Positions 1-12,050 of a stretch of DNA of 64,000 nt are shown here, piece by piece; the stretch's first letter is position 1, and the number at the start of each line of letters is the position of its first letter. The notes below the pieces were generated by a model. The model was not told where the DNA came from. It saw nothing but the letters and a program-made list of their open reading frames with translations, and did not search any database. A program made the position numbers and the translations under genes. Origin of the DNA: Synechococcus sp. RSCCF101 (GTDB lineage Bacteria > Cyanobacteriota > Cyanobacteriia > PCC-6307 > Cyanobiaceae); the NCBI RefSeq assembly GCF_008807075.1, contig NZ_CP035632.1, forward strand, positions 2,356,001-2,420,000. The letters are read 5' to 3'.

Positions 1-3000
1 AAGGAGGTCTGGATGCGTTGATCCAGACTGCGATCCAGGCGATCAGCCAAACTGAGAGCCTCCTGACTGCTGCGCTGAATCTCGCCGGCCAGGACATCCT
101 GATCAGTGCCCGCTGCAGCCTCAAGCGCCTCGGCAAGGATCTCGCTGTCCTCAATCTCTGCCTGAAGAGCAGTGTCGGTGTCGGAGGTCAGGAGCGTGCC
201 GGTGAGGAAGAGTTCGCTTTCCTCAAGCTGGAGATCGACGGGAGAGGGTTGCTGAGCATTCTCGACATCGGAGACCAGGGGCTGGGGTGCCTCCCTGGGG
301 ACCGCGGGATCGGTCTCCTGATTGCGGAGCGGCTGTTGCTCGACCTGGGTGTTGATGACGACGTTGACGATGGGTGATTCGAGCAGGACCTCCACCAGCT
401 CGGGGGTGTCCGGGACGGGGACCGGATCGATCCGAGTGTCGGATGTGGGCGTCGGAGTTGGAGTCGGCGTTGGCGTGGGAGTTGGCGCGGGAGCCGGGGC
501 TGGAGTGGGCATTGGCGTGGGAGCCGGAGTTGGAGCCGGAGTCGGCGTTGGTGTGGGTGTTGGCGTGGGCGCTGGAGTTGGAGTTGGCGTGGGTGCCGGC
601 GTAGGGCCGGGGATGATGGTGATGGTGGCGTTGTTCGTGACGCTGCCTCCGGGGCCAACGTTCAGGGAGGGAGGGGGAGCGCCGGGGCCGAGTTCAAGGG
701 TGGTGTTGCCATCAAGGCTGAGGCTGCTCGTGCTGGTCGAGCCGATGGTCATGGACCCGCCGTCATCGCCAAAGACATTGAGCGTGGAATTGCGCAGGTC
801 GATGGAGCGTCCATCGATGCCGATGGTGCCGCCGAGCGCGGGCGGATCAGCAATGAGTGAGCTGCTCTCGATCAGGACGTTGTTGGGCAGCGGTGTGCCG
901 AGGCCGATGGCGATGCTGCCGCCGTTGGTGATGGTGCCGGAGGTGTTGAGCTGACTGCTGGAGAGGGTGATGGAGGGAGCGTCGATGGCGATGGTGCCGC
1001 CGGAAGCTGCGCCACTGACATCGATCGAGGCGTTGTTGAGGGAGAGGGGCTGCGAGCTGCTGGCGAGGGCGACGGTGGCACCGGGTGAGGTGATCGAGGC
1101 GTCACCGGAAAGGGACAGGGAATCGGTGGAGGTATTGACGATGGCGATGGTGGAGAAGCCGCTGAGGCTGCCGCCCTGTTGGGTGTAGCGATCGGAGATC
1201 GAGAGGGTGCCGGTTCCGCTGAGCAGGGAGCTGGCGCTGGTTTCGGTATCGGTGATGGCCAGGGTGGTGGCGGAGAGGCCGCCGGCAGCGATGAGGCTGC
1301 CGCCGTTCAGGGTCAGTGCACCGTTGAGTGCGGAGTTCTGGGCGACGGAGAGGTCCCCGCTGGCGATGGAGAGGCTGTTGTCTGCTGTGGAGAAGAGGCT
1401 GGCGATGGAGACCGATGAGTTGGTTGCGCCTGCCGCAATGGGATCAAAGAGGATGCTTGCGCCGCCGGAGAGATCGAGGGCGACCTGATCGGTGCTGGTG
1501 GGGAGCAGATCGGTGTTCCAGTTCTGACGGGTGCTCCAGAAGTTGTCAGTCCCGCCACCATCCCAGCAGATCGTGCCGGTGCCGCATCCTGAGCCGGTGG
1601 AGAAGAGGAGATCGAAGCTCTGGGGGCTGCTGGTGGTGTTGGTCTGGGACGAGAAGCCGGTCGGGATGGATTCGGTTGTGAAGCCGCCGATGATGCCGCG
1701 TGGAGTGGAGAGCAGACTGATCCGATCGCCGTTCACGGGTGTGTAGTTGGGCGTCAGAGAGGCGTTGAGGTCGCCATTGAGCACGAGTGAGCCACTCACG
1801 TCGATGCGGTCCGACTGAATGGGGTCGATCCCGGTGCCGCTCAGATCAACAGTGAGCACTGAGGATGGGGTCAGATCCAGATTTCCGGCAACACTGAGAA
1901 GGCCGATTCCGGCACCGCCGTTGGTGGGATTGCTGCCACTGCCGGGAGCGATGGTGCCCAGGTTGATGAGGGTGTTCCCGAAGACATCGATACGGCCATC
2001 TCCGGTGATGACGCCAGTGTTGGTGAAGCCGTCCTGCACCTGGAGGGTGGAACCATTGGCCAGGTTGATCGTGCCGAGTTGATCGAAGGTGGAGTCTCTG
2101 GTAACAACAACAAAGCCGTTGTCAACGGACAACAGCCCGACGTTGGCAACACTGACATCTCCGGTGAGGCCAAAGCGGAACACGCCCTGCCCTTGCTTGG
2201 TCAGGGTGCCGAGGTTGCTGAAGGTGGCCTGAGGGGATGTGGGGCTTGTGATGGGTTCATCGAAGCGCGAGTCGCTGCCCGATTCGGTGTTGAGGACCAG
2301 AACAGCACCGGTGTCATTGAGGAAGGTGCCTCCAATGGTGCTGCGAATCTGTGTGCCGGGCTCGATGGAGGAGCTTCCAGTGGCGTTGGAGTGGGTGAGG
2401 GTGCGTCCGTTGAGGCTCGGAGTGCCGGAGACGGTGAGCGGACCGCTGACGTTGAGCGCTCCGGAGCCGGAGATGGAACCACCACTCCAGACGGTTCTGC
2501 CAGCCAGGCTGACGTCAGCTGCGCCATCAAGAGTCCCACCGTTGAGGGTGAGTGCCCCGTTGAGAGTGGCTGCAGTGGACCCGTCGATGGACAGGGTGCC
2601 ACTGCTGATGGTCAGGTCGTTGTTGGATGTGGAGAACAGGCTGGCGATGGAGACAGACGTGATTTCCTCGCCCGCTCCAATCGGGTCAAAGAGAATGGAT
2701 GCCCCGCCGATGAACTCGAGGGCCACCAGATCCGAGCTGCTGGGAAGCAGATTGGTGCTCCAGTTCTCCGGTGTGCTCCAGAAGTTGTCGGCGCCACCGC
2801 CGTCCCAGCAGATGGTTCCGCTGCAGGGGGCGGGAGGAACTGAATTGTTAACAACTGTTCCACCAAGAACTGTGAAGATGCCGCTGTCCTCAAAGACCAC
2901 TTGGCCGAAAGAGCCGATATCCAGAGTGCCGTTCCCACTCTTGGTGAAGGTGCCACGATTCACCAGGTTGCCAGCGGCACCAGCATCATGATCGATGAAG

Positions 3001-6000
3001 GTTGTTCTGGCACCTGCGACAGGGAAGGAGAACGATGCCCCGTCTGCATTGAGGAATGTGGCGCTGTTGTTGAGATCAATCTGCCCACCGGAGGCGAGGT
3101 TGGAGGAACCGGAGGCATTGGTGTGGGTGAGTGTGCGTCCGCTGAGTGTGGTGGTGTTGGAGAGTGCGAGTGGGCCGTTGATGGTGAGGTTGCCAGTGCC
3201 GGAGATGGTGCCGCCGCTCCAGGTGGTGGGTCCGGCGACGGTGACGTCCGAGGAGCCGGTGAGCGTGCCAGCGGAGATGGTGAGCGCGGTGGCGGTGATG
3301 GAGTTGCTGGTGTCTGCGGTGAGTGTGCCGCCGGAGACGGCGAGGGCGAGTGTGCTGGCGGGCTCGAAGGAGAAGGAATCGGCGAGTGTGAGGGTGCCGC
3401 TGCCGATTTTGCTGAGGGTTCCGGAGCCTGTGATGGAGCCGGAGAAGGAATGGGTGCCGCCGGAGACATCGAGGGTGGCACCGGAAGCGACATCAAAGGA
3501 GCCGTTGCTGGTGCCACCACTGCCATCAAGGGAGACGGTGCCGGCCTGGATGTCGAAGGAGCCGTTGTTGTTGAAGAGGAGGTTGTCGCCGGCGAAGTCA
3601 CCGATGTCGAGGATGCCGGTCCCGGTTTTGATCAGCGTGCCGGTGTTGGTGAAGATGCCAGTTGAGCCTGAGGTGCTGATGCGGATCCGGGATGTGGCCG
3701 TGCCGTCGACGGGGAAGGAGAAGGAGGCATCAGGGGCATTGAGGAAGGAGGCGCCGCTGTTGAGAAAGAGCTGAGCGCCTGAGGCGAGGTTGGAGGCGCC
3801 GGAGCTGTTGGTGTGTGCGAGTGTGCGTTCGTTGAGGGTGGTGAATCCTGATATGGAGAGCGGCCCGGCGACGGAGAGGTCACCGTTGCCGCTGATGGTG
3901 CCGCCGCTCCAGGTGAGAGGTCCTGGGAAGGAGAGGTCGGAACTGCCGTTGAGTGTGCCGGCGCTCATGGTGAGCGCGGTGGCGGTGATGGAGCTGCTGG
4001 TGTCTGCGGTGAGTGTGCCGCCGGAGACGGCGAGGGCGAGTGTGCTGGCGGGCTCGAAGGAGAAGGAATCGGCGAGTGTGAGGGTGCCGCTGCCGATTTT
4101 GCTGAGGGTTCCGGAGCCTGTGATGGAGCCGGAGAAGGAATGGGTGCCGCCGGAGACATCGAGGGTGGCACCGGAAGCGACATCAAAGGAGCCGTTGCTG
4201 GTGCCACCACTGCCATCAAGGGAGACGGTGCCGGCCTGGATGTCGAAGGAGCCGTTGTTGTTGAAGAGGAGGTTGTCGCCGGCGAAGTCACCGATGTCGA
4301 GGATGCCGGTCCCGGTTTTGATCAGCGTGCCGGTGTTGGTGAAGATGCCAGTTGAGCCTGAGGTGCTGATGCGGATCCGGGATGTGGCCGTGCCGTCGAC
4401 GGGGAAGGAGAAGGAGGCATCAGGGGCATTGAGGAAGGAGGCGCCGCTGTTGAGAAAGAGCTGAGCGCCTGAGGCGAGGTTGGAGGCGCCGGAGCTGTTG
4501 GTGTGTGCGAGTGTGCGTTCGTTGAGGGTGGTGAATCCTGATATGGAGAGCGGCCCGGCGACGGAGAGGTCACCGTTGCCGCTGATGGTGCCGCCGCTCC
4601 AGGTGAGAGGTCCTGGGAAGGAGAGGTCGGAACTGCCGTTGAGTGTGCCGGCGCTCATGGTGAGCGCGGTGGCGGTGATGGAGCTGCTGGTGTCTGCGGT
4701 GAGTGTGCCGCCGGAGACGGCGAGGGCGAGTGTGCTGGCGGGCTCGAAGGAGAAGGAATCGGCGAGTGTGAGGGTGCCGCTGCCGATTTTGCTGAGGGTT
4801 CCGGAGCCTGTGATGGAGCCGGAGAAGGAATGGGTGCCGCCGGAGACATCGAGGGTGGCACCGGAAGCGACATCAAAGGAGCCGTTGCTGGTGCCACCAC
4901 TGCCATCAAGGGAGACGGTGCCGGCCTGGATGTCGAAGGAGCCGTTGTTGTTGAAGAGGAGGTTGTCGCCGGCGAAGTCACCGATGTCGAGGATGCCGGT
5001 CCCGGTTTTGATCAGCGTGCCGGTGTTGGTGAAGATGCCAGTTGAGCCTGAGGTGCTGATGCGGATCCGGGATGTGGCCGTGCCGTCGACGGGGAAGGAG
5101 AAGGAGGCATCAGGGGCATTGAGGAAGGAGGCGCCGCTGTTGAGAAAGAGCTGAGCGCCTGAGGCGAGGTTGGAGGCGCCGGAGCTGTTGGTGTGTGCGA
5201 GTGTGCGTTCGTTGAGGGTGGTGAATCCTGATATGGAGAGCGGCCCGGCGACGGAGAGGTCACCGTTGCCGCTGATGGTGCCGCCGCTCCAGGTGAGAGG
5301 TCCTGGGAAGGAGAGGTCGGAACTGCCGTTGAGTGTGCCGGCGCTCATGGTGAGCGCGGTGGCGGTGATGGAGCTGCTGGTGTCTGCGGTGAGTGTGCCG
5401 CCGGAGACGGCGAGGGCGAGTGTGCTGGCGGGCTCGAAGGAGAAGGAATCGGCGAGTGTGAGGGTGCCGCTGCCGATTTTGCTGAGGGTTCCGGAGCCTG
5501 TGATGGAGCCGGAGAAGGAATGGGTGCCGCCGGAGACATCGAGGGTGGCACCGGAAGCGACATCAAAGGAGCCGTTGCTGGTGCCACCACTGCCATCAAG
5601 GGAGACGGTGCCGGCCTGGATGTCGAAGGAGCCGTTGTTGTTGAAGGAAAGGTTGTTGCCGGCGAAATCACCGAAATCCAGCGTGCCGCCGCCGGATTTG
5701 ATCAGGGTGCCATCGTTGGTGAAGGTGCCAGCGGCGCCGGTATCGTGATCGATGAAGGTTGTGGTGGCATCTGCCACGGGGAAGGAGAAGGATGCACCCG
5801 CCGCGTTGAGAAAGGTGGCGCCGTTGTTGAGATTGATTTGCCCGCCGGAGGCGAGGTTGGAGGAACCGGAGGCGTTGGTGTGGGTGAGTGTGCGTCCGCT
5901 GAGTGTGGTGGTGTTGGAGAGGGCGAGTGGTCCGTTGATGGTGAGATCGCCTGTACCGGAGATGGTGCCGCCGCTCCAGTCCAGGGAACCATTCAGTGCG

Positions 6001-9000
6001 AGTGGCCCGCTGCTGGTGAGCGTGCCGCTGGAGAAGGCCAGGTTGGTATCGATCGCAGGAGCGGATGCTGTGTCGAGGGTGGCGCCGGTGATGCTGAGTT
6101 GGCCTGCACCGCTGATGGTTGACGTGGATGCCAGGGTATGGATGCCAGAGGAGAAATCCAGTGCTGCTCCAGATCCGATGACAGTGCTGCCGCTGTTGGT
6201 GCTGCCGCCGCTGTTGCGGAAATCAACGGTGCCGGCAGTGATTGACAATGTGCCTTCATTGACGAAGGTGAGGCCATCAAAAATGGAGAGGAATCCTGTA
6301 TCTACTTTCGTGAGGCTGCCGCGGTTGATGAAGTTGTTGCCGCTGCCGCTGTCTGTATCCAGGCCGGTGCCGTCTCGAAGAGAGAGGGAGGCTCCTGCAG
6401 CATTGATGAAGGTGGCACCATCGTTGATGTTGAGTTGACCCGTGTTGAGTGTCGACGAACCGGAGGCATTGGTGTGCGTGAGTGTGCGCCCGCTGAGTGT
6501 GGTGGTGTTGGAGAGCGCGAGTGGGCCGTTGATGGTGAGGTTGCCAGTGCCGGCGATGGTGCCGCCGCTCCAGGTGGTGGGTCCGGTGACGGTGACGTCC
6601 GAGGCGCCGGTGAGTGCGCCAGCGGAGATGGAGAGGTTTGTGACATTGATGGGACTGGAGGTGTCTGCGGCGAGTGTGCCGCCGGAGATGGCGAGTGAGA
6701 GGTCGCTGGCAGGGTTGAGGGCAAAGGGATCGGCGAGGCTGAGCGTCCCGCTCCCGGTTTTGCTCAACGAGCCAGGCCCACCACCCCCACCGAAGTAGCC
6801 AGATCCGGAGAACACGTGCGTGCCGCCGGAGACATCGAGAGTGGAGCCAGAGGCGACATCAAAGGAGCCGTTGCTGGTGCCACCACTGCCATCAAGGGAG
6901 ACGGTGCCGGCCTGGATGTCGAAGGAGCCGTTGTTGTTGAAGGAAAGGTTGTTGCCGGCGAAATCACCGAAATCCAGCGTGCCGCCGCCGGATTTGATCA
7001 GGGTGCCATCGTTGGTGAAGGTGCCAGCGGCGCCGGTATCGTGATCGATGAAGGTTGTGGTGGCATCTGCCACGGGGAAGGAGAAGGATGCACCCGCCGC
7101 GTTGAGAAAGGTGGCGCCGTTGTTGAGATTGATTTGCCCGCCGGAGGCGAGGTTGGAGGAACCGGAGGCGTTGGTGTGGGTGAGTGTGCGTCCGCTGAGT
7201 GTGGTGGTGTTGGAGAGGGCGAGTGGTCCGTTGATGGTGAGATCGCCTGTACCGGAGATGGTGCCGCCGCTCCAGTCCAGGGAACCATTCAGTGCGAGTG
7301 GCCCGCTGCTGGTGAGTGTGCCGCTGGAGAAGGCCAGGTTGGTATCGATCGCAGGAGCGGATGCTGTGTCGAGGGTGGCGCCGGTGATGCTGAGTTGGCC
7401 TGCACCGCTGATGGTTGACGTGGATGCCAGGGTATGGATGCCAGAGGAGAAATCCAGTGCTGCTCCAGATCCGATGACAGTGCTGCCGCTGTTGGTGCTG
7501 CCGCCGCTGTTGCGGAAATCAACGGTGCCGGCAGTGATTGACAATGTGCCTTCATTGACGAAGGTGAGGCCATCAAAAATGGAGAGGAATCCTGTATCTA
7601 CTTTCGTGAGGCTGCCGCGGTTGATGAAGTTGTTGCCGCTGCCGCTGTCTGTATCCAGGCCGGTGCCGTCTCGAAGAGAGAGGGAGGCTCCTGCAGCATT
7701 GATGAAGGTGGCACCATCGTTGATGTTGAGTTGACCCGTGTTGAGTGTCGACGAACCGGAGGCATTGGTGTGCGTGAGTGTGCGCCCGCTGAGTGTGGTG
7801 GTGTTGGAGAGCGCGAGTGGGCCGTTGATGGTGAGGTTGCCAGTGCCGGCGATGGTGCCGCCGCTCCAGGTGGTGGGTCCGGTGACGGTGACGTCCGAGG
7901 CGCCGGTGAGTGCGCCAGCGGAGATGGAGAGGTTTGTGACATTGATGGGACTGGAGGTGTCTGCGGCGAGTGTGCCGCCGGAGATGGCGAGTGAGAGGTC
8001 GCTGGCAGGGTTGAGGGCAAAGGGATCGGCGAGGCTGAGCGTCCCGCTCCCGGTTTTGCTCAACGAGCCAGGCCCACCACCCCCACCGAAGTAGCCAGAT
8101 CCGGAGAACACGTGCGTGCCGCCGGAGACATCGAGAGTGGAGCCAGAGGCGACATCAAAGGAGCCGTTGCTGGTGCCACCACTGCCATCAAGGGAGACGG
8201 TGCCGGCCTGGATGTCGAAGGAGCCGTTGTTGTTGAAGGAAAGGTTGTTGCCGGCGAAATCACCGAAATCCAGCGTGCCGCCGCCGGATTTGATCAGGGT
8301 GCCATCGTTGGTGAAGGTGCCAGCGGCGCCGGTATCGTGATCGATGAAGGTTGTGGTGGCATCTGCCACGGGGAAGGAGAAGGATGCACCCGCCGCGTTG
8401 AGAAAGGTGGCGCCGTTGTTGAGATTGATTTGCCCGCCGGAGGCGAGGTTGGAGGAACCGGAGGCGTTGGTGTGGGTGAGTGTGCGTCCGCTGAGTGTGG
8501 TGGTGTTGGAGAGGGCGAGTGGTCCGTTGATGGTGAGATCGCCTGTACCGGAGATGGTGCCGCCGCTCCAGTCCAGGGAACCATTCAGTGCGAGTGGCCC
8601 GCTGCTGGTGAGTGTGCCGCTGGAGAAGGCCAGGTTGGTATCGATCGCAGGAGCGGATGCTGTGTCGAGGGTGGCGCCGGTGATGCTGAGTTGGCCTGCA
8701 CCGCTGATGGTTGACGTGGATGCCAGGGTATGGATGCCAGAGGAGAAATCCAGTGCTGCTCCAGATCCGATGACAGTGCTGCCGCTGTTGGTGCTGCCGC
8801 CGCTGTTGCGGAAATCAACGGTGCCGGCAGTGATGGAGAACGTCCCGTCGTTGCTGACGTTCAGACCATCAAAGATAATCAATGTACCGCTGCCGCTCTT
8901 GTTCAGATTGCCGCGGTTGCTGAAGCTGTTGCCGCTGCCACTTTCGGTATCAAGACTTGCTGTACTGGTCCCTGTTGGATTCAAGTTGAACGCTGCACCA

Positions 9001-12000
9001 ACCTCGTTGATGAATGCAGCGCCGTTGTTGATGTTGAGCTGAGCGCCGGCTGCCAGGTTGGAGGAACCGGAGGCGTTGGTGTGGGTGAGGGTACGTCCAT
9101 CCAGGGCTGGATTGCCGGAGATGGAGATCGGTCCCGACACGGTGAGATTGCCTGTTCCCGTGATGGTTCCACCGCTCCAGGTGTTGTTGCCCGAGAGGGT
9201 GATGTCTCCGCTGCCCGTCAGCGTTCCACCGGACATGGAGAAGCCGTTGAGGTCGTTGTAGGCGCCGTCGACCGTCAGCGATGTGGTGGCGAGAGACGTG
9301 GTTCCGGTTTGGAAGGTGGTGTTGCTGGCCACGACAGCCGCGCCGTTGATGACGGTTGGCCCATCTGTTGCCGGATCTCCAGTCAGTGCTTTGGCTGTAC
9401 CGCCCATGAGATCCAGGGTGCCGCTGGACCACTGGAAGGTCTCTCCGCCTGAGCTGTTGTCAGCATCGACGATGAACTCCACATTGAGTGGATTGGTGGT
9501 TGAGGTGATGTCGGCAGCCAGCTGAATGTTGCCGTCCGCGAAGAAAACCAGCGTGGCGCCTGCGGAGCCTGCCGTGGTGCTGATCGGCGCGAGGATGCGG
9601 ATGTTGCCGGCGGGTGTGGACGGGGCGCCCTGAGTGTCCACGGTCACCGTGCCACCCAGATCTAGAGCTGCGTTCAGGGTGCCGACGCTGAGTTGGCTGT
9701 TGGTCGTGCCGGGACCATTCCCGAAGTACGTTGGGCCCGTGACGGGTGTGATGAATGAGTCGGTTGTCCCGGCGACGATGTCGATGTTGTAGGGATCAAT
9801 GAGCCACGTGCCTGCGTTGCCGTTGGTTGCGGAGATATCCGGAGCCTGGGTGACGGAGAGGAAGCCGGCGGAGGTTTCAATGAAGCCGCCGTCACCGGAG
9901 TCGGTCCCGCCTGTGGCGGAGAGCTGCGCATCGATGGAGGCGACGTCTGAGGCATAGAGGATCAGCTCACCGCCATCGCCAGCGGTTGTGGCCTCAACGC
10001 TGATGGTGGTGTCGGCACCGGCCGTGAGGGTGGAGGCATTGCGGATGGAGGTGTCCTCACCGCGCCGTCCGCCACCGATCCGAACGGTGCCGCCTGCGGC
10101 GGTGCCACTGGCATCGATGGAGCTGGCGGCCAGGGCGATGGCGTCTGCTTCCAGGAGGATCGAGCCGCCGCGGGCCTGGGACCCTGAGCCGTTGGCGGTG
10201 AGGGTGGCGCCGGTGAGGGTGAGGGTGTCTGCGGCCTGGAGCGTGATGGCCCCGCCGGCCGGTTCTGCTGCATCCGCTGTTGTTGCCGGTTCGGGTTCGT
10301 CTGCCGGTTCCGCAGCGGCCGGGATGTCTGGTGTCGTTGCCTCGGCGCTGCCGCCGGCCTGTGAGACGAGCGTCGTGCTGCTCTCTGTTGCTGGAGCCGT
10401 GGGCTCAGGGCTGAGGCTGGTTTGAGTGGATGTGTTGTCTTCCTGCTGGAGCAGCGGATCTGGCGAAGCGGGATCGGTGGCCTCTCCGATGGCCTGATCC
10501 ATCTGTGTTGCCAGACCGGTGCTCTGCAGCGAGGGGCTCCATGTGCTGGCGGAGGAGGAGTCGGTGGCGATCTGTCCGCTGTCCGTGCTGCCGGAGGCAT
10601 CCAGGCTGCCGCCGGTGATGGCGATGTCGGCCCCGCTGATGCGGATCGTGCCGCCCGGCGCTGGGGCGTCTGCGGTGTCCGGTGCGGCCGGGGCCGCGTC
10701 GTTGCGAGCCGAGCCGTCCGTTTCGGTGCTGCTGCCGGGGAGACTGCCGGAAGGGTCAGGGTCAGGGTCTGTGGCTGCGCTGGCCTCGGCGGTGGACGGT
10801 TGGGTGTCCAGCTGTGGAGTGTCCTGTGGCTCGGGCTCGGGCTCGGGCTTGGGCTCGGGCTCGCCTGTGCTCACCGTTGTGGAGGCGTCGGGTTCATCGG
10901 CGCCGGGGGCGGTCTCGGTCTCTGCTGTTGATGGGGTGGTCTGGCTCGACTCTGTGGATCTGCCGTTGTCCTCTGCGGCCGTTGCGGTCGCAGAGGCATC
11001 GGTGCTCTCTGCCGTGGTGTCGGCGTCGGCGGTCTGTGTGGTGTCGTCTCCGCCTGCTCCGCCGGGGAGGGGGAGGGAGCCATCCCCCCCGATGGCGGTC
11101 AGATCGGAATCGCTGAGGTTGACGCTGCCCGTGGCGGCGATGGAGATGGAGCCGCCGGCGGTGGCGCCACTGGCGTTGATGGAGCTGGAGGCGATGACGA
11201 TGTCAGCCGCATCGATCGACACCGATCCACCGCTGCCGATGTCATTGCTGACATCGAGGCTGGAGGACTCGAGCGAGACGGAGCGTCCGGCCAGGGCGAT
11301 CGTTCCGCCGTCTGCGGAGAGGCTGCTGGCGTTAAGGAGGAGATGACCGCCCTGTGAATCGAGGAGGAGGGAGTGATCAACGGTGAGCAGGCCATCGTCG
11401 ATGGTCAGGTCTCCGTTGGCCGAGAGGCCGATGGCGGAAAGGCTGGCGGGATCGGTGCTCAGGCCAGGTGAGCCTGGGATGGGGATGCCGCGGAGACCGG
11501 CGACCTGTGAGGCGGTGCTGCCGTAGACGTCAAAGAAACCGGAGCCGACGGCGAGTGTGGTGGCGGTGCTGAGCTGGAGTGTGGCGACGTTGGTGAAGCC
11601 GCCACCGGCGGTGAGGGAGATGCCGCCGGGAGAGAGCCAGAAGAGATTGCCCTTGCTGGAGAGGGCGACCATCTTGTTGATGAAGCTGCCGGCGGGATCG
11701 ATGACGCCGACGATGACGTTGGAGAAGGAATCGTTGTTGATCGAGGCACCGCTGATGGAGCCGCGTGTATCGAATTTTTCGAAACGGTGAAAGAGGTTGC
11801 TGCCGGCGCCGGTGCCACCGGTGATGGAGCAGTGACCGGCGGTGCAGGAGCCGTTGCGGATGCCGTTGATGACGGAGCCGAGACTCTGGAGGCCGGAGGC
11901 ACCCTTGATCTCACCGGCCCTGCTGGGAGGAGCTGCCGACAGGGCAGCTCCGGCGAGGGCGGCCACCAGGCCGATGGGGACAACCCTCCGGAGGGGGCGC

Positions 12001-12050
12001 TGCCACAGGTCCGGGCTCATGTCCAGTGCAGCCCGATCGGGGCCATGCAT
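1..12050 (-). CDS. TpsA-type giant exoprotein, copy 1 (partial, C-terminus beyond left edge)
   Basis: The frame is open from the ATG at 12,050 down to base 1, so at least 4,016 residues are encoded and roughly 100 are missing by comparison with copies 2 and 3. Predicted role: surface-exposed or released filamentous-haemagglutinin-like protein exported by two-partner secretion. Visible order: signal peptide (about 1-44, identical to copy 2), TPS domain with the motif LFWLSPGGI (to about 260), acidic low-complexity insertions (about 310-640), the TWLIDPYNI motif near 756, long Gly/Ser/Thr/Asn-rich beta-helix, two tandem-repeat arrays (about 1075-2926), two ICWDGGG modules (about 3080 and 3497), a Pro-Thr/Ala linker (3813-3870) and a C-terminal module containing [20 protein letters not shown]. 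The first ~90 residues match copy 2, and the next ~900 match copy 3, so the gene is a mosaic. The last residues before the edge align with the corresponding part of copies 2 and 3. Confidence 0.85.
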   Translation of the reverse strand, partial: MHGPDRAALDMSPDLWQRPLRRVVPIGLVAALAGAALSAAPPSRAGEIKGASGLQSLGSVINGIRNGSCTAGHCSITGGTGAGSNLFHRFEKFDTRGSISGASINNDSFSNVIVGVIDPAGSFINKMVALSSKGNLFWLSPGGISLTAGGGFTNVATLQLSTATTLAVGSGFFDVYGSTASQVAGLRGIPIPGSPGLSTDPASLSAIGLSANGDLTIDDGLLTVDHSLLLDSQGGHLLLNASSLSADGGTIALAGRSVSLESSSLDVSNDIGSGGSVSIDAADIVIASSSINASGATAGGSISIAATGSVNLSDSDLTAIGGDGSLPLPGGAGGDDTTQTADADTTAESTDASATATAAEDNGRSTESSQTTPSTAETETAPGADEPDASTTVSTGEPEPKPEPEPEPQDTPQLDTQPSTAEASAATDPDPDPSGSLPGSSTETDGSARNDAAPAAPDTADAPAPGGTIRISGADIAITGGSLDASGSTDSGQIATDSSSASTWSPSLQSTGLATQMDQAIGEATDPASPDPLLQQEDNTSTQTSLSPEPTAPATESSTTLVSQAGGSAEATTPDIPAAAEPADEPEPATTADAAEPAGGAITLQAADTLTLTGATLTANGSGSQARGGSILLEADAIALAASSIDASGTAAGGTVRIGGGRRGEDTSIRNASTLTAGADTTISVEATTAGDGGELILYASDVASIDAQLSATGGTDSGDGGFIETSAGFLSVTQAPDISATNGNAGTWLIDPYNIDIVAGTTDSFITPVTGPTYFGNGPGTTNSQLSVGTLNAALDLGGTVTVDTQGAPSTPAGNIRILAPISTTAGSAGATLVFFADGNIQLAADITSTTNPLNVEFIVDADNSSGGETFQWSSGTLDLMGGTAKALTGDPATDGPTVINGAAVVASNTTFQTGTTSLATTSLTVDGAYNDLNGFSMSGGTLTGSGDITLSGNNTWSGGTITGTGNLTVSGPISISGNPALDGRTLTHTNASGSSNLAAGAQLNINNGAAFINEVGAAFNLNPTGTSTASLDTESGSGNSFSNRGNLNKSGSGTLIIFDGLNVSNDGTFSITAGTVDFRNSGGSTNSGSTVIGSGAALDFSSGIHTLASTSTISGAGQLSITGATLDTASAPAIDTNLAFSSGTLTSSGPLALNGSLDWSGGTISGTGDLTINGPLALSNTTTLSGRTLTHTNASGSSNLASGGQINLNNGATFLNAAGASFSFPVADATTTFIDHDTGAAGTFTNDGTLIKSGGGTLDFGDFAGNNLSFNNNGSFDIQAGTVSLDGSGGTSNGSFDVASGSTLDVSGGTHVFSGSGYFGGGGGPGSLSKTGSGTLSLADPFALNPASDLSLAISGGTLAADTSSPINVTNLSISAGALTGASDVTVTGPTTWSGGTIAGTGNLTINGPLALSNTTTLSGRTLTHTNASGSSTLNTGQLNINDGATFINAAGASLSLRDGTGLDTDSGSGNNFINRGSLTKVDTGFLSIFDGLTFVNEGTLSITAGTVDFRNSGGSTNSGSTVIGSGAALDFSSGIHTLASTSTISGAGQLSITGATLDTASAPAIDTNLAFSSGTLTSSGPLALNGSLDWSGGTISGTGDLTINGPLALSNTTTLSGRTLTHTNASGSSNLASGGQINLNNGATFLNAAGASFSFPVADATTTFIDHDTGAAGTFTNDGTLIKSGGGTLDFGDFAGNNLSFNNNGSFDIQAGTVSLDGSGGTSNGSFDVASGSTLDVSGGTHVFSGSGYFGGGGGPGSLSKTGSGTLSLADPFALNPASDLSLAISGGTLAADTSSPINVTNLSISAGALTGASDVTVTGPTTWSGGTIAGTGNLTINGPLALSNTTTLSGRTLTHTNASGSSTLNTGQLNINDGATFINAAGASLSLRDGTGLDTDSGSGNNFINRGSLTKVDTGFLSIFDGLTFVNEGTLSITAGTVDFRNSGGSTNSGSTVIGSGAALDFSSGIHTLASTSTISGAGQLSITGATLDTASAPAIDTNLAFSSGTLTSSGPLALNGSLDWSGGTISGTGDLTINGPLALSNTTTLSGRTLTHTNASGSSNLASGGQINLNNGATFLNAAGASFSFPVADATTTFIDHDTGAAGTFTNDGTLIKSGGGTLDFGDFAGNNLSFNNNGSFDIQAGTVSLDGSGGTSNGSFDVASGATLDVSGGTHSFSGSITGSGTLSKIGSGTLTLADSFSFEPASTLALAVSGGTLTADTSSSITATALTMSAGTLNGSSDLSFPGPLTWSGGTISGNGDLSVAGPLSISGFTTLNERTLAHTNSSGASNLASGAQLFLNSGASFLNAPDASFSFPVDGTATSRIRISTSGSTGIFTNTGTLIKTGTGILDIGDFAGDNLLFNNNGSFDIQAGTVSLDGSGGTSNGSFDVASGATLDVSGGTHSFSGSITGSGTLSKIGSGTLTLADSFSFEPASTLALAVSGGTLTADTSSSITATALTMSAGTLNGSSDLSFPGPLTWSGGTISGNGDLSVAGPLSISGFTTLNERTLAHTNSSGASNLASGAQLFLNSGASFLNAPDASFSFPVDGTATSRIRISTSGSTGIFTNTGTLIKTGTGILDIGDFAGDNLLFNNNGSFDIQAGTVSLDGSGGTSNGSFDVASGATLDVSGGTHSFSGSITGSGTLSKIGSGTLTLADSFSFEPASTLALAVSGGTLTADTSSSITATALTMSAGTLNGSSDLSFPGPLTWSGGTISGNGDLSVAGPLSISGFTTLNERTLAHTNSSGASNLASGAQLFLNSGASFLNAPDASFSFPVDGTATSRIRISTSGSTGIFTNTGTLIKTGTGILDIGDFAGDNLLFNNNGSFDIQAGTVSLDGSGGTSNGSFDVASGATLDVSGGTHSFSGSITGSGTLSKIGSGTLTLADSFSFEPASTLALAVSGGTLTADTSNSITATALTISAGTLTGSSDVTVAGPTTWSGGTISGTGNLTINGPLALSNTTTLSGRTLTHTNASGSSNLASGGQIDLNNSATFLNADGASFSFPVAGARTTFIDHDAGAAGNLVNRGTFTKSGNGTLDIGSFGQVVFEDSGIFTVLGGTVVNNSVPPAPCSGTICWDGGGADNFWSTPENWSTNLLPSSSDLVALEFIGGASILFDPIGAGEEITSVSIASLFSTSNNDLTISSGTLSIDGSTAATLNGALTLNGGTLDGAADVSLAGRTVWSGGSISGSGALNVSGPLTVSGTPSLNGRTLTHSNATGSSSIEPGTQIRSTIGGTFLNDTGAVLVLNTESGSDSRFDEPITSPTSPQATFSNLGTLTKQGQGVFRFGLTGDVSVANVGLLSVDNGFVVVTRDSTFDQLGTINLANGSTLQVQDGFTNTGVITGDGRIDVFGNTLINLGTIAPGSGSNPTNGGAGIGLLSVAGNLDLTPSSVLTVDLSGTGIDPIQSDRIDVSGSLVLNGDLNASLTPNYTPVNGDRISLLSTPRGIIGGFTTESIPTGFSSQTNTTSSPQSFDLLFSTGSGCGTGTICWDGGGTDNFWSTRQNWNTDLLPTSTDQVALDLSGGASILFDPIAAGATNSSVSIASLFSTADNSLSIASGDLSVAQNSALNGALTLNGGSLIAAGGLSATTLAITDTETSASSLLSGTGTLSISDRYTQQGGSLSGFSTIAIVNTSTDSLSLSGDASITSPGATVALASSSQPLSLNNASIDVSGAASGGTIAIDAPSITLSSSQLNTSGTITNGGSIAIGLGTPLPNNVLIESSSLIADPPALGGTIGIDGRSIDLRNSTLNVFGDDGGSMTIGSTSTSSLSLDGNTTLELGPGAPPPSLNVGPGGSVTNNATITIIPGPTPAPTPTPTPAPTPTPTPTPTPAPTPAPTPMPTPAPAPAPTPTPTPTPTPTPTSDTRIDPVPVPDTPELVEVLLESPIVNVVINTQVEQQPLRNQETDPAVPREAPQPLVSDVENAQQPSPVDLQLEESELFLTGTLLTSDTDTALQAEIEDSEILAEALEAAAGTDQDVLAGEIQRSSQEALSLADRLDRSLDQRIQTS
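430..612 (-). repeat. Pro-Thr/Pro-Ala codon repeat in TpsA copy 1
   Basis: Degenerate six-base repeats encode an unbroken series of Pro-Thr and Pro-Ala dipeptides between the beta-helix and the C-terminal module. It acts as an extended linker. Copies 2 and 3 have a different, more varied Pro-rich linker at the same place (about 12,890-13,095 and 22,273-22,478). Confidence 0.8.
3278..5646 (-). repeat. 690-bp in-frame tandem array, about 3.4 units
   Basis: The same sequence recurs at a spacing of exactly 690 bases (230 codons). For example, the segment starting ATGGTGAGCGCGG occurs at about 3,278, 3,968, 4,658 and 5,348. The second and third full units encode identical peptides in every frame compared. 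The unit encodes beta-helix rungs of TpsA copy 1. The right end of the array overlaps the start of the 1,296-bp array by about 90 bases. Confidence 0.9.
5557..8834 (-). repeat. 1,296-bp in-frame tandem array, about 2.5 units
   Basis: Sequence recurs with a period of exactly 1,296 bases (432 codons). The start GCGACATCAAAGG is at 5,557, 6,853 and 8,149, and the third unit breaks off at 8,834. Only rare single-base differences are seen between units (for example at about 6,020 versus 7,316). It encodes beta-helix rungs of TpsA copy 1. Confidence 0.9.
9073..11783 (-). repeat. 2.7-kb block shared with TpsA copy 3 (31,916-34,626)
   Basis: These bases match 31,916-34,626 at a constant offset of 22,843 with only one mismatch noticed (9,105). 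The block covers the region from just after the TPS domain start through the low-complexity insertions and the first part of the beta-helix. It ends at 11,784 (A here, G at 34,627), beyond which this gene resembles copy 2 instead. Confidence 0.9.
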
